A stretch of DNA of 64,000 nucleotides from Methylibium sp. Root1272 (GCF_001425905.1 NZ_LMDY01000018.1:114939-178938), one strand, 5' to 3'; counted from the first letter of the stretch, positions 34,320 through 43,174 are shown. The notes: generated by a model from the letters alone, not told the origin. Translations and numbers: made by a program.

Positions 34320-35506
34320 TGCGCTGGCGGCTGCGCCTGGACCTTGGGCGGCCGTGCGCCGGCGGAGCGGGCGTCGATGGCCTGCTGGTACAGGGCCCGC
34401 GTCGCGACACCGATGCCGGCCCAGGTGCTGCCGGGCGGCAGGGGGCGCGGCATGGAGCGATGAACCACTGCGTCGGCCAGCGCCGTCGCCAGCGCGCCGA
34501 TGTCTTCCGGCGGCACCAGCGCGCCCTGCGTGCCGGGCTGCAGGTCTTCGGCGAAGATGCCGACGCGGCTGGCGATCATCCACTTGCCGAGCGACTTGAC
34601 GAGGTAGTACACGCCGCTGGCGTCGATCTGGCGGTAGGGGAACACGAAGGCGTGGGCCTGAGCGAACAGGTCGGCCATCTCCTGCTCGGAGAGGCGCTGG
34701 GGGCGCAGCTCGAAGGCGTCACCGAGCGCCAGCTCCGCGATGCGCGCCTGCAGCGGCGCGAGATCCATGCGCGGCCGCCCGGCCACGATGAAGCGCGACT
34801 GGCGGCGCACGTCGGCGGGCAGGCGGGCCACGGCCTCGATCAGCACGTCGAGCCCCTTGTAGGGCTTGATCTCGCCGAACAGCACGAAGCTCCAGCGCGG
34901 GTCGTCGCGCCGCAGGCCGGCCGGCGACGGCGTGGCCTGCAGGCGCAGCGGGCCGTGCGGGATGACGGCCAGCTTGGCAGCGGACACGCCGCGCTTCACC
35001 AGCCGCTCGCGGCCGGCCTGCGTGTGCACGACCACGCGGTTGGCCAGCTTGACGGGCAGGTCGAACGCCAGGTTCTGCAGCAGCGACATGCGCTCGCCGT
35101 TGAAGGGCACCGTGTCGTGCACCGTCAGTACCACCGGGCAGCGCGTGCGGATGAACAGGATGGCCAGCGTGTCGAGCGGCGGCACCACCACCCACTGGAA
35201 ATGCACGACCGCGGGGCGGCGCACCACCACGCGCCGGCACAGCTGCAGCAGGCCGACCGCGTGCGACAGGCCTTTGGCCAGCGCACGCAGCGCGCGCGGC
35301 AGGCCGGGGGCCTCGTCGATGACCTTGTAGAAGAAGGCGTCGACGTGGGCCTCGGGGAGCTCGGGGCGGTCGCCCTTGCGCGTGGGCCGCACGGCCCACG
35401 TGGGCTGCACGCCGGCCGCGAGCAGGCCTTCGGTGAGCGCCGCGTCGTAGGGCGCGGTGAACAGCGAGGGATCGACCAGCAGGGCGTTCAAGGGTGGGAG
35501 GCTCAT
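34316..35506 (-). CDS. Family 4-type glycosyltransferase
   Basis: A 396-residue GT-B enzyme. The acceptor half has VVVRRPAVVHFQWVV near residue 92 and LTVHDTVPFNGERM near 127, and the donor half has LFGEIKPYKGLDVLIEA near 210 and an E7-like region YRQIDASGVYYLVKSLGKWMI (in parts). It adds a sugar on the cytoplasmic face. Its ATG shares bases with the previous gene's stop (TGATG), so it is coupled to the GT2 gene. Confidence 0.9.
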   Translation of the reverse strand: MSLPPLNALLVDPSLFTAPYDAALTEGLLAAGVQPTWAVRPTRKGDRPELPEAHVDAFFYKVIDEAPGLPRALRALAKGLSHAVGLLQLCRRVVVRRPAVVHFQWVVVPPLDTLAILFIRTRCPVVLTVHDTVPFNGERMSLLQNLAFDLPVKLANRVVVHTQAGRERLVKRGVSAAKLAVIPHGPLRLQATPSPAGLRRDDPRWSFVLFGEIKPYKGLDVLIEAVARLPADVRRQSRFIVAGRPRMDLAPLQARIAELALGDAFELRPQRLSEQEMADLFAQAHAFVFPYRQIDASGVYYLVKSLGKWMIASRVGIFAEDLQPGTQGALVPPEDIGALATALADAVVHRSMPRPLPPGSTWAGIGVATRALYQQAIDARSAGARPPKVQAQPPAQ

Positions 35507-36564
35507 CAGGCGGTGGTTCTCGATTCAGCGGGCCACAGGGGGGCGGCCAGGACGGGTTGCCAGGCCTGCTCGCGGCGGCTCAGCAGACCCGACAGGAAGC
35601 CGAGCGCCCAGGCCGTGTGCATGGTGGCGGCGGCCACGCCGGCCAGCAGTCCGCAGGCGGAGCGGTGCCGCACCGCCATCAGCAGCGACGTGAGCAGCAG
35701 CACGCCGACGTACAGCACCGGCCACGCCAGCAGCCCGGCGAACCAGGGGCTGACCGCAAACGCTGCCACCGTCAGCAGCAGGTGCGCAGGCACCGCGAGC
35801 TGCCGCAGGCGCAGCGAGCCCGGATGGCGGCGCGCGGTGCGCGAGCGCCCGGCGCCGTAGCGGAAGTACTGGCGCGCCAGCGCCGGCAGGCTGCTGCGCG
35901 GGTGGTAGCCGAGGCGGATGCCGGCGTCCAGGTAGATGCGGGCACCGAGGGCTCGTTGCCGGCAGTCGAGCTCGGCGTCCTCGTTGTGCGTGAAGCTCTC
36001 GTCGTAGCCGCCGGCGCGGCGAAACGTGTCCATGCGGAACGCGGCATGGTGGCCGTGGTCGACGAAGCCGCTGCGCTGCCCGCCGCGATGCGCCGATCCG
36101 CCGGTACCGACCGGCGAGTTGGACACCCAGGCCACGGCGCGCTCGAGGCAGCCGTGGCCGATGGAATCCATGGGCACCACCACCGCATCGGCGCCGGAGC
36201 CGGCCAGCGAATCGAGCAGGCGCTGGCAGAAGCCGGCGGGGTAGACGGCGTGCGCATCGCAGCGGATCAGCACGTCGGCCTCGCGGCCGAACTGCCGCGC
36301 CGCGAGATTGACCGCCGCGCTCTGGATGCGCGCCGGGTTGTGCAGCAACTGCACCGCGGGTTGCTGTGCCGCCACGGCCTTGACCTTCGCGACGGTGCCG
36401 TCGGTGCTGCCGCCGTCGACGACGACGATGCGCCAGCTCGCGGCGGCCGGCGGATCCGCCAGCAGCCCCGCAAGCAGGCCGTCGATGTGGGCCGCCTCGT
36501 TGAGCGTGGGGATCACGAGCAGCACCCGGGCGGGGCCGGACGACGATGGCGTTTCGGTGGACAT
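35506..36564 (-). CDS. Family 2 glycosyltransferase, ExoA-like membrane-associated
   Basis: A 352-residue glycosyltransferase with GT-A domain: VLLVIPTLNEAAHIDGL near residue 15, IVVVDGGSTDGTV near 46, DAVVVPMDSIG near 129, and a processive-type FTHNEDAELDCRQRALGA near 196, then a membrane part with about two to three helices (residues 255-335). Like ExoA of succinoglycan synthesis it is probably membrane attached. The start at 36564 precedes a conserved core. It is six bases downstream of epsI in the same operon. Confidence 0.88.
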   Translation of the reverse strand: MSTETPSSSGPARVLLVIPTLNEAAHIDGLLAGLLADPPAAASWRIVVVDGGSTDGTVAKVKAVAAQQPAVQLLHNPARIQSAAVNLAARQFGREADVLIRCDAHAVYPAGFCQRLLDSLAGSGADAVVVPMDSIGHGCLERAVAWVSNSPVGTGGSAHRGGQRSGFVDHGHHAAFRMDTFRRAGGYDESFTHNEDAELDCRQRALGARIYLDAGIRLGYHPRSSLPALARQYFRYGAGRSRTARRHPGSLRLRQLAVPAHLLLTVAAFAVSPWFAGLLAWPVLYVGVLLLTSLLMAVRHRSACGLLAGVAAATMHTAWALGFLSGLLSRREQAWQPVLAAPLWPAESRTTA

Positions 36565-36569
36565 GCGGA

Positions 36570-37316
36570 CTACAACAGTAGAAGCGCACGCGCGTCGGGC
36601 GTCAGTGCGGCAGCGAACTCGGCCAGGAAACCTTCGACCTGCGGATAGGCAGCCGGCGCTTCGGCCGGATCGGCGATGACGCGAGAGGCGCGCACCAGCG
36701 CGCCGTCGCGCAGCCGGCCCTGCAGGCCCTCGGCGAGCAGGTGCAGGCGCGTGTCGACGGCGTTCTGGCTGTAGATGCTGCCCATGCGGATCCAGTAGCT
36801 CACGGCCTCGGTGTGGTGCACGCTGCGCGCCACCATGCGCATGCCATCGACCGGTGGCGTGCCTGCCGCCGCCACATCCAGCCGGGCCGGATCGAGCGAC
36901 AGCACCTCGAAGCCGACCGCGGTGTAGCAGACCTCGGGCCGGTGGACCTTGACCTCCTGGCTCTGCTGCCGGGTGTAGGCCACGGCCAGCAGGATCTGCT
37001 CGCCGCGAGCGTTCTGGTAGGTGCGCAGCAAGGTCTGGTCGTAGGGCTGGCTGATGAGTCGCTCGCCGTCGCCATCGACGGCGAGGTCGACCTGCTCGTG
37101 CAGCGACGGCACCAGCTGCCACTCGCCGATGACCGAGGGCACAGCCACTTCGAGCCGCGGCAGCGGTTCTGCGCCGTTCGGCGCAGGCGGCAATCTCGGC
37201 GTGAGCATCCAGGCCGCCACGGCGGCCATCAGCATCAGCAGGAAGACCGCCAGGCTCGAGCGCCAGGGCAGACCCGGCCGCGGGCCTGCGGGCGCCGTTG
37301 TCGTGGCCGCACTCAT
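36570..37316 (-). CDS. epsI: Exosortase-associated EpsI family protein
   Basis: A 248-residue protein with one N-terminal helix (about residues 18-40) and the EpsI domain: VAVPSVIGEWQLVP near 55, YTRQQSQEVKVHRPEVCYTA near 112 with the CY motif, and YWIRMGSIYSQNAVDTRLHL near 165. EpsI is always encoded beside or fused to exosortase in polysaccharide loci; its role is not defined, but it is thought to be part of the exosortase complex. Its ATG overlaps the xrtB stop (ATGA). Confidence 0.93.
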   Translation of the reverse strand: MSAATTTAPAGPRPGLPWRSSLAVFLLMLMAAVAAWMLTPRLPPAPNGAEPLPRLEVAVPSVIGEWQLVPSLHEQVDLAVDGDGERLISQPYDQTLLRTYQNARGEQILLAVAYTRQQSQEVKVHRPEVCYTAVGFEVLSLDPARLDVAAAGTPPVDGMRMVARSVHHTEAVSYWIRMGSIYSQNAVDTRLHLLAEGLQGRLRDGALVRASRVIADPAEAPAAYPQVEGFLAEFAAALTPDARALLLL

Positions 37317-38254
37317 CGCAGCACCTCGCGCCGGAAGCCGGGCAGCGCGGGAAGACGGCGCAGCAACGTGTCGGCCAGCACCGTCATGCACAGTGCGGCG
37401 GCGAACAGCACCATGCCCGAGAAGCCGTGGATGAAGCCTTGCCCCGCGGCGTCGCCGAAGTGGTAGGTGATCAGCACCAACACCACGACGCGCAGCACGT
37501 TGGAGGCGAACGAGATCGGCACGATCAGCACCGCGAGCAAGGCGTTGCGCAGCGCCGACGCGTGGCGCACCACGTTGAGGTAGAGCAGCCCGAAGGCCTC
37601 GAGCATGAACAGCGAGTTCAGGCCCGAGCAGGCATCGGCCACCTGCAGCTTGTACTGGCCGACCGTCAGCACCACGCCGGCACGGGCGATGGGGTAGCCG
37701 GCCGCGTGCAGCAGGTGCTCGACGACATAGGACACCGCGATCTTCAGCGGCTGGGTGATGGCGTCGACCACCGAGCCGGGCAAGGGAATCAGGAAGCAGA
37801 GGAAGAAGAAGGCAAACCCCATCCGCCGTGTGACCGCGGCGCCCAGCAGCAGCAGCGAACCGCCCAGCAGCACCGGCAGCAGCGAGGCCACCTCCAGCAC
37901 CGGAAACGACTGCGACCGGCCGACCACATACACCAGCAGGCCCAGGACCAGCAGCGACCAGCCGGTGCGGGGGCGCAGATCGGCGGACGCGGCGGGTTGC
38001 GTCCGTGATGCACCCTCGGCCCTGAACTGGCGGAAGAACAACCACACGACGACACCCAGCACCACCGGTCCGTGCGAGTGCGTTCCGGTCTGCCACAGGC
38101 CTTGCGCCAGGCCGACGAAGGTGGGCACGTACAGCAACAGCAGGCCCAAGGCCAGCAGCGCCGGAGCGAGCCAGGCGCGTGCGATCAGCGAGCTCCGATC
38201 CGCCGGCGCAGCAAGGCCGCCGGACACCACCGCCAGGCGCTCGGCGCGCGTCAT
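37313..38254 (-). CDS. xrtB: Exosortase B
   Basis: A 313-residue integral membrane protease/transpeptidase, the archaeosortase/exosortase counterpart of sortase, that processes PEP-CTERM proteins. It has about eight helices and the invariant residues Cys in VADACSGLNSL near 190, Arg in SFASNVLRVV near 245 and His in GFIHGFSGM near 266. Size and the EpsI neighbour indicate the XrtB type. ATG 38254 is preferred: it is preceded by GGAGG and overlaps the stop of a 25-codon leader frame; the longer frame to 39283 is antisense to the acyltransferase gene. First gene of the xrtB-epsI-GT2-GT4-GH16-wzy operon. Confidence 0.94.
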   Translation of the reverse strand: MTRAERLAVVSGGLAAPADRSSLIARAWLAPALLALGLLLLYVPTFVGLAQGLWQTGTHSHGPVVLGVVVWLFFRQFRAEGASRTQPAASADLRPRTGWSLLVLGLLVYVVGRSQSFPVLEVASLLPVLLGGSLLLLGAAVTRRMGFAFFFLCFLIPLPGSVVDAITQPLKIAVSYVVEHLLHAAGYPIARAGVVLTVGQYKLQVADACSGLNSLFMLEAFGLLYLNVVRHASALRNALLAVLIVPISFASNVLRVVVLVLITYHFGDAAGQGFIHGFSGMVLFAAALCMTVLADTLLRRLPALPGFRREVLR

Positions 38255-38328
38255 CCGGCCTCCGCGTTGCGAGCCGCGCCGAAGGATGGCGAGGCACGGC
38301 AAGCCGATGCGAACCAAGGTGTTCTCAT
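38251..38328 (-). CDS. Possible 25-codon leader peptide, coupled to xrtB
   Basis: A short frame runs from ATG 38328 (MRTPWFASACRASPSFGAAR followed by NAEAG) and ends with TGA overlapping the xrtB ATG in a GGATGACG arrangement. It begins six bases after the TAAACT of the shared promoter element, as the SGNH gene does. This could be a leaderless leader peptide that feeds ribosomes to xrtB, or coincidence. No similarity to known peptides is recognised. Confidence 0.3.
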   Translation of the reverse strand: MRTPWFASACRASPSFGAARNAEAG

Positions 38329-38335
38329 CGTTCGA

Positions 38336-38389
38336 GTTTACGCACTTGTTGCGATGCAACAAATGTGACGAGCGTGACTGTGGGTTTCT
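38336..38389 (-). promoter_or_regulatory. Promoter-like element upstream of xrtB (copy 1)
   Basis: Read on the minus strand this begins AGAAACCCACAGTCACG, contains TTGTTGC-ATC-GCAACAA (a perfect seven-base dyad at 38346-38362) and ends GTGCGTAAACT. It matches the segment upstream of the SGNH hydrolase (40545-40597) nearly throughout, with one or two single-base gaps. TAAACT is probably the -10 hexamer and the dyad the regulator site. It lies in the intergenic space 82 bases from the xrtB start. Confidence 0.6.
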
Positions 38390-38436
38390 TCCTGACCGCG
38401 CAGAAATCGGCCCTCTGAACGGCTGCGGCGCGTGTT

Positions 38437-39633
38437 TCAGGGGCGCGACGTCGAGGTGGCCGGCAGCGCCGACGCCGCGCCGGGTTCGGCACGCTTCGGG
38501 ACCAGCGCCCGCTCGAACCGTGGTCTCAACCAGCGGGCCACGTGCCGATAGTGACGCTCGAACGCGAGGTAAAGCAGATAGGCCACCACGTGGGACAGCA
38601 GCACGCCGGAAAGGATCGACACCCAACGCGGTGCTGCATCGCGGGTCAGTTCCCACACGACGATCAGCACCGTGTTGTGGATGAGGTAGAGGCTGTAGCT
38701 GTAGGACGCGAAGAAGCGGCAAGCGCGCTCCAGCAGCGGCGGCACCGACCTCACATTGGCCAGACCGATCAGCACGCCGAAGACGACGATCGCGATCAGC
38801 GCCACCGTCTGCAGATCGTAGCCGTCGAAGCCGACTTTCGCTGCACGGCCGACCAGTCCCGCCGCGCCGAACGTCACCAGCCAGAACGCCATCCATCCGG
38901 TGCGTCGGTCGCCGCCCGACGTCAACCGAGCGAGTGCGCACCCGGCCACCGCGCCGAGCAGCCAGATCAGCGTCAGGGACTTTCCACCACCTGCGGCCGC
39001 GTTCCAGATGACGACGGGGAGACTCAACGCCACCAAGGGCCATAGGTAGCGGCGGCGAACGGGCTCGCGGCACAGCACGCAGAAGAAGAACAGGCCCACC
39101 GAGACGTAGATCCACAGCTCGATGGACACCGTCCAGAAGGGCTCCGCGGTGTTGTAGGGGCGGATACGCCACGGAATGTCGAAGCGCAGCATCTCGAGGA
39201 ACTGGAATGCGCTGTGATCCTGGAGCATCAGCAGATTGCCCACGAACGGTCGCACGCCGGTGTTGATCTCCGGCGCGCCCCATTTGGTGGTGATGAACAG
39301 GACATTGGCCGCGGTAATGAGCAGCAGCGCCGGCACATAGGGCGTGATGATTCGCGCGACGCGATCGGCAAGAAAGCCCGGCAACCGCGGCCCGGGCCTC
39401 TTTTGCCAGTTCAGCATCGACTGCGTGATCAGGAAGCCCGACAGCAGGAAGAACAGCGACACCGCGATGCTGCCGCCGCCATACCGAATGCTGCCGTTGA
39501 AGTGGATCAGCACGATGTGCGAGACAACGACCAGATTCGCCGCGATCGCCCGCAAGGCGTCAAGGTAGGCGCTGGCTGCGCCGGACAAGGCCGGGACGGA
39601 TGTCGCGCGGCGCTCGAGGGTGTTGGCGTTCAT
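38437..39633 (-). CDS. Acyltransferase family membrane protein (OafA/YrhL-type)
   Basis: A 398-residue acyltransferase-3 family protein with about 10-11 membrane helices. Markers: SAYLDALRAIAANLVVVSHI near residue 20 with the conserved His, FFLLSGFLITQSM near 60, and the loop TAEPFWTVSIELWIYVSVGLF near 165. These enzymes add acetyl or other acyl groups to polysaccharides at the membrane. It follows the SGNH gene by 55 bases; a GTG at 39672 is a possible alternative start. The SGNH hydrolase partner is typical for adding or removing acyl groups. Confidence 0.9.
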   Translation of the reverse strand: MNANTLERRATSVPALSGAASAYLDALRAIAANLVVVSHIVLIHFNGSIRYGGGSIAVSLFFLLSGFLITQSMLNWQKRPGPRLPGFLADRVARIITPYVPALLLITAANVLFITTKWGAPEINTGVRPFVGNLLMLQDHSAFQFLEMLRFDIPWRIRPYNTAEPFWTVSIELWIYVSVGLFFFCVLCREPVRRRYLWPLVALSLPVVIWNAAAGGGKSLTLIWLLGAVAGCALARLTSGGDRRTGWMAFWLVTFGAAGLVGRAAKVGFDGYDLQTVALIAIVVFGVLIGLANVRSVPPLLERACRFFASYSYSLYLIHNTVLIVVWELTRDAAPRWVSILSGVLLSHVVAYLLYLAFERHYRHVARWLRPRFERALVPKRAEPGAASALPATSTSRP

Positions 39634-39688
39634 GGAGTCGTGCGGGGAACGACGGGGTGTGGACTCGGTCACGGCGTGGTCAGGGGCC

Positions 39689-40537
39689 TCAGCCCGTTTG
39701 AAGCATCGCGAGCACGGGCGCGAGGACGCTTCCCCATCTTGCGTAGCCTTCAGCGGAGAGGTGCAGACGATCCGGCGCCAAGTAGCGAAACTCGATCGAA
39801 CCGTCGCGTCCGGTGAAGGCGTCGAACAGGTCGACGACCGCCACGCCGCGCTCGGGGGCCGCCATCGCCTTGATGCCCGCGTTGAGTTCTGCGAGCCTTG
39901 CCGGCTCGACGGGTGCCTGGGCGTGCGCGCGTGGTGGCAGCGTGCACAAGACGATCGGGACGCCGGCATTGCGCTGCCGCGCCATGCTCACCATCGCCGC
40001 GATGTTGGAGAGCGTGTCCGCCGGCCGCTGCTGTGCACTGAGGTCGTTGGTTCCGATCAGCAGAACGATCGCTTTCGGGTGGAGTTCGAGCACGTCCTGC
40101 TCGAAGCGGAACAGCAGCCCGCGACTGACGTCCCCGCCGATGCCACGATTGGCCGTCGGCACCGACGGGAAGTCCTTCTTCAACGAGGTCCAGCCCGCCG
40201 TCAACGAATCGCCGGCGAACACGACACTGCCCTGCTCCTGTTCCCGCCGAAGCCAGAACTCGCGCCGGTTATCCGTCATCCAACCGAAGACGCGCACGAC
40301 TCCCCTGCCGGGCCATCGGGCTGCTTCGGTGGGATAGGGCCGGGGGCCAGGCGCAGTGGCCGCGGGCGCGCCGACGCCGCGGGACGCGTCGGCCGACTGC
40401 GCCGACACCGGAGGTTGAATGCACGCGACAACAACAACCAGCATCAGGCCGAGCCAAGGCCGCCGCCACCGAGAGAAAGCACCCGATGGCAGCGCGGCAG
40501 GACCGACCGGCGCAGCAGAAGCGATGAGTGGATTCAT
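39689..40537 (-). CDS. SGNH/GDSL hydrolase, secreted or lipoprotein
   Basis: A 282-residue SGNH hydrolase: Ser in SVVFAGDSLTAGW (block I), Gly in RGIGGDVS (II), Asn in LLIGTNDLS (III) and Asp/His in APDRLHLSAEGY (V). An N-terminal hydrophobic stretch LMLVVVVACIQPPVSA near residues 31-46 is a signal or lipoprotein signal (possible lipobox VVAC). These act as esterases or acyltransferases on polysaccharides. It is first in a two-gene unit with the acyltransferase. The ATG at 40537 is six bases after a TAAACT, so the transcript may be leaderless. Confidence 0.88.
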   Translation of the reverse strand: MNPLIASAAPVGPAALPSGAFSRWRRPWLGLMLVVVVACIQPPVSAQSADASRGVGAPAATAPGPRPYPTEAARWPGRGVVRVFGWMTDNRREFWLRREQEQGSVVFAGDSLTAGWTSLKKDFPSVPTANRGIGGDVSRGLLFRFEQDVLELHPKAIVLLIGTNDLSAQQRPADTLSNIAAMVSMARQRNAGVPIVLCTLPPRAHAQAPVEPARLAELNAGIKAMAAPERGVAVVDLFDAFTGRDGSIEFRYLAPDRLHLSAEGYARWGSVLAPVLAMLQTG

Positions 40538-40544
40538 CGATGCA

Positions 40545-40597
40545 GTTTACGCATCTGCTGCACCGCACAAACGTGTCAACCGTGACTGTGCGTTTCT
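40545..40597 (-). promoter_or_regulatory. Promoter-like element upstream of the SGNH hydrolase (copy 2)
   Basis: On the minus strand: AGAAACGCACAGTCACGG, TTGACACGTTTGTGCGG, TGCAGCAGATGCG then TAAACT, GCATCG and the gene's ATG. The segment is closely similar to copy 1 at 38336-38389 and shares TTGACAC and the TGCAGCA..TGCG..ACTGCATCG end with copy 3 at 23309-23366. A start of transcription at or near the ATG would make the message leaderless. Confidence 0.6.
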
Positions 40598-40641
40598 CCC
40601 GGCGACTACGACAACACGTTGATGCGCCAAGGTTTGCGGCG

Positions 40642-41643
40642 TCAGCCCGTGCCGCCGGCCTCGGCCCTCGCCTGCCTTCGCATCAACCGCTCCAGCGCCT
40701 GCGCCGGCGTCAGCCGGCCGTCGAGCACGGCCACCACGGCGGCGGTGATGGGCATGTCGACGCCCAGCGCCTGCGCGCGCGCCAGCACGGTGGCGGCGCT
40801 GTAGACGCCTTCTGCCACGTGGCCCAGCGCAGCCAGCACCTCGGGCAGCGAGCGGCCCTGGGCGAGCTGCAGGCCGACCTGGCGGTTGCGCGACAGGTCG
40901 CCGGTGGCGGTGAGCACCAGATCGCCCAGGCCGCTGAGGCCCATGAAGGTGTCGACGCGCGCGCCCAGGGCCGTGCCCAGGCGCGTGATCTCGGCCAGGC
41001 CACGGGTGACGAGCGCCGCGCGCGCGTTGAGGCCCAGGCCCATGCCGTCGGCAATGCCGGTGGCGATGGCGATGACGTTCTTGACCGCGCCGCCCACCTC
41101 CACGCCCACCGGGTCGGCCGAGGTGTAGAGGCGCAGCGATTCGCTGTGGAAGGCCTCGACGGCCTGGTTGCGCAACGCCTCGTCGGTGCTGGCGGCCACC
41201 AGCGCAGAGGGCTGACCGCGCGCCACCTCGAGCGCGAAGCTCGGGCCCGACAGCACGCCCACCCGGGCGGCCGGCGCCACTTCGCGCGCCACCTCGTGGC
41301 CGAGCGCGCCGGTGCCGGCCTCGAAGCCCTTGCACAGCCACCACAGGCCGGCGCCGCTGGCGGCGCAGCACGCCAGCATCTCGCGCAGGCCCGACATGGG
41401 GGTGGCGATGACGATCAGGCCGCCGTCCACCTGGGCGTGCGCGATCGCCGCGTTCAGGTCGGCCGTGAGGCGCAGCGCGGCGGGCAGCACCACGCCAGGC
41501 AGGTAGCGCTGGTTGTCACGGGTGGCCGCGATCTGCGTGGCCTGGGCCGCATCGCGCGCCCACAGCAGGGTGTCGTGGCGCGGCGCGATGCCGACGGAGA
41601 GCGCCGTGCCCCAGGCACCGGCGCCGAGGACCGTGATGCGCAT
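40642..41643 (-). CDS. gpsA: Glycerol-3-phosphate dehydrogenase [NAD(P)+]
   Basis: A 333-residue enzyme that makes sn-glycerol 3-phosphate from dihydroxyacetone phosphate for phospholipid synthesis. The N-terminal nucleotide-binding motif is [14 protein letters not shown], catalytic and substrate residues are in [28 protein letters not shown] (in parts, around the conserved Lys) and the family [13 protein letters not shown] is near residue 134. Length is normal. It is next to secB, 25 bases downstream of its stop, the usual betaproteobacterial order. Confidence 0.95.
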   Translation of the reverse strand: MRITVLGAGAWGTALSVGIAPRHDTLLWARDAAQATQIAATRDNQRYLPGVVLPAALRLTADLNAAIAHAQVDGGLIVIATPMSGLREMLACCAASGAGLWWLCKGFEAGTGALGHEVAREVAPAARVGVLSGPSFALEVARGQPSALVAASTDEALRNQAVEAFHSESLRLYTSADPVGVEVGGAVKNVIAIATGIADGMGLGLNARAALVTRGLAEITRLGTALGARVDTFMGLSGLGDLVLTATGDLSRNRQVGLQLAQGRSLPEVLAALGHVAEGVYSAATVLARAQALGVDMPITAAVVAVLDGRLTPAQALERLMRRQARAEAGGTG

Positions 41644-41668
41644 GCGCAGGCCCGGTTCGCTGCGCGGA

Positions 41669-42166
41669 TCAGGCGTTGGTGATGATCGGCGAGCCGCCGT
41701 TGCCGTTGCTCACCGCGCCTTGCTGCTGCGCGGCGGCCTGCTGCGCCTCGTACATGGCCTGGAAGTTCACCTCGGCCAGGTGCACCGGCGGGAAGCCGGC
41801 GCGGGTGATGATGTCGGCCACCGTGGCGCGCAGGTAGGGGTAGACGATGCCGGGGCAGGCGATGCCCAGCACCGGCTGGATCTGGCCGTCGGGCAGGTTG
41901 CGGATCTCGAAGATGCCGGCCTGCTTGGCTTCGCACAGGAACAGCGTCTTCTCGGCGACCTTGGTGGTGACCGTGGCGGTCACCGACACCTCGTAGATGC
42001 CATCGGCCACGGTTTCGGCATTGACGCCCAGGCTGATGTCGACCTGCGGCTGCGACTGCTCGAGCAGGATCTGCGGCGAATTGGGCTGCTCCAGCGACAC
42101 GTCCTTGAGGTAGACGCGCTGGATCTGGAACACGGGGTTGGAGTCTTGCTCGGCCATGGTGGGCAT
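41669..42166 (-). CDS. secB: Protein-export chaperone SecB
   Basis: A 165-residue SecB that keeps precursors unfolded and hands them to SecA. Markers: [19 protein letters not shown] near the N-terminus, [20 protein letters not shown] (in parts) and the conserved acidic [20 protein letters not shown]. It ends with an Asn/Gly-rich tail. A terminator lies between grxC and secB, so secB is probably transcribed with gpsA from its own promoter. Confidence 0.96.
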   Translation of the reverse strand: MPTMAEQDSNPVFQIQRVYLKDVSLEQPNSPQILLEQSQPQVDISLGVNAETVADGIYEVSVTATVTTKVAEKTLFLCEAKQAGIFEIRNLPDGQIQPVLGIACPGIVYPYLRATVADIITRAGFPPVHLAEVNFQAMYEAQQAAAQQQGAVSNGNGGSPIITNA

Positions 42167-42228
42167 CCGTCAGGGGCTGGGCCGGCTCGAACGCGCGGGG
42201 CCGTGGGGCGCATCGCGGGCTGGAGGGG

Positions 42229-42272
42229 CCGTAAACAAACAAACGGCCCGCCGTCGTCGACGTCGGCGGGCC
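42229..42272 (-). terminator. Rho-independent terminator after grxC
   Basis: On the minus strand GGCCCGCCG pairs with CGGCGGGCC across a ten-base loop (42245-42272), followed by the T-rich GTTTGTTTGTTTAC. It lies between the grxC stop (42342) and the secB start (42166), so it should end the rhodanese-grxC message before secB. Confidence 0.8.
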
Positions 42273-42341
42273 CGTGGGCATGGAACCAGCGGATTATGTC
42301 GCAGCGGGGTGGCGCCGGCCGCGCCGCCGGACAGCCGTCCG

Positions 42342-42617
42342 TCAGGCCTGGGACTGCGGCTGCAGCAGCGGCATCAGGCCACCGCGCTGGTCGAGCGCGA
42401 TGAGTTCGTCACAGCCACCCACGTGGGTATCGCCGATGAAGATCTGCGGCACGGTGCGCCGGCCGGTCGCCTGCATCATGGCGTCGCGCTGGACGGGATC
42501 GAGGTCGATGCGGATCTCCTCGATCTGCTCCACGCCGCGCTGCTTCAGCAGCGCCTTGGCCCGGATGCAGAACGGGCAGACCTGGGTGGTGAACATCTTG
42601 ACGGTGGACGACGACAT
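42342..42617 (-). CDS. grxC: Glutaredoxin 3
   Basis: A 91-residue glutaredoxin with active-site CPFC (residues 13-16, in VKMFTTQVCPFCIRAKALL) and the glutathione-binding RTVPQIFIGDTHVGGCDEL. It reduces protein disulfides with glutathione. The ATG at 42617 is preferred to the longer frame starting at a TTG. It lies downstream of the rhodanese gene and before a terminator. Confidence 0.94.
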   Translation of the reverse strand: MSSSTVKMFTTQVCPFCIRAKALLKQRGVEQIEEIRIDLDPVQRDAMMQATGRRTVPQIFIGDTHVGGCDELIALDQRGGLMPLLQPQSQA

Positions 42618-42757
42618 GGCGGGCAATCGGTGGAACGAGCCGCCAGTGTCACGGAATCGACACGACCTTGCCGGGCTGCGGGATTGATTTCCGCACCAAT
42701 GCGCGGCATTTGGCGCTATCTGGGCGATAGGGGCTGGGGTGAGGGTTCAGCGCCGGC

Positions 42758-43174
42758 TCAGGCCGCCGACTTCTCCACCGGCAGTTGCGCCTCGCGCCAC
42801 GCCGCCAGGCCGCCGATCACGGCGCTGGCCTTCTCGTAGCCGAGCTTGCGCAGCATGGCCACGGCGCGGCTGGCGCGCGCGCCGGTCGGGCAGATCACCA
42901 GCACCGGCAGGCTCTTGTTGGTGGGCAGGCCCTTGGCGCCGCTTTCCAGCCCGGCGAGCGGGATGTTGCGGGCGTTGCTGGCATGGCCGGCGGCGTACTC
43001 GGCCGGCTCGCTCACGTCGATCAGCACCGCCTTCTCGCGGTTGATCAGCATCACCGCCTCGGCGGTGGACACGCGGTTCGGGCCGCTGCCTCGCGCGATC
43101 AGCGGCCACACCAGGAAGCCGCCGGAGGCGAGCGCAGCGAGGACCAGATACCAGTTGTCGAGGAGAAACTTCAC
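42758..43174 (-). CDS. Rhodanese-like domain membrane protein
   Basis: A 138-residue protein with one N-terminal membrane helix (about residues 5-27) and a rhodanese domain containing the active-site Cys in [13 protein letters not shown] near 94, with [15 protein letters not shown] near 52. It is probably a single-domain sulfurtransferase facing the cytoplasm or periplasm. The order rhodanese-grxC-secB next to gpmA is conserved in Burkholderiales. Start at 43174. Confidence 0.9.
   Translation of the reverse strand: MKFLLDNWYLVLAALASGGFLVWPLIARGSGPNRVSTAEAVMLINREKAVLIDVSEPAEYAAGHASNARNIPLAGLESGAKGLPTNKSLPVLVICPTGARASRAVAMLRKLGYEKASAVIGGLAAWREAQLPVEKSAA

Noticed and set aside
38255..39283. Long N-terminal extension of the exosortase frame
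   Set aside because: It covers the promoter element and is opposite the acyltransferase gene; ATG 38254 with GGAGG gives a normal exosortase length.
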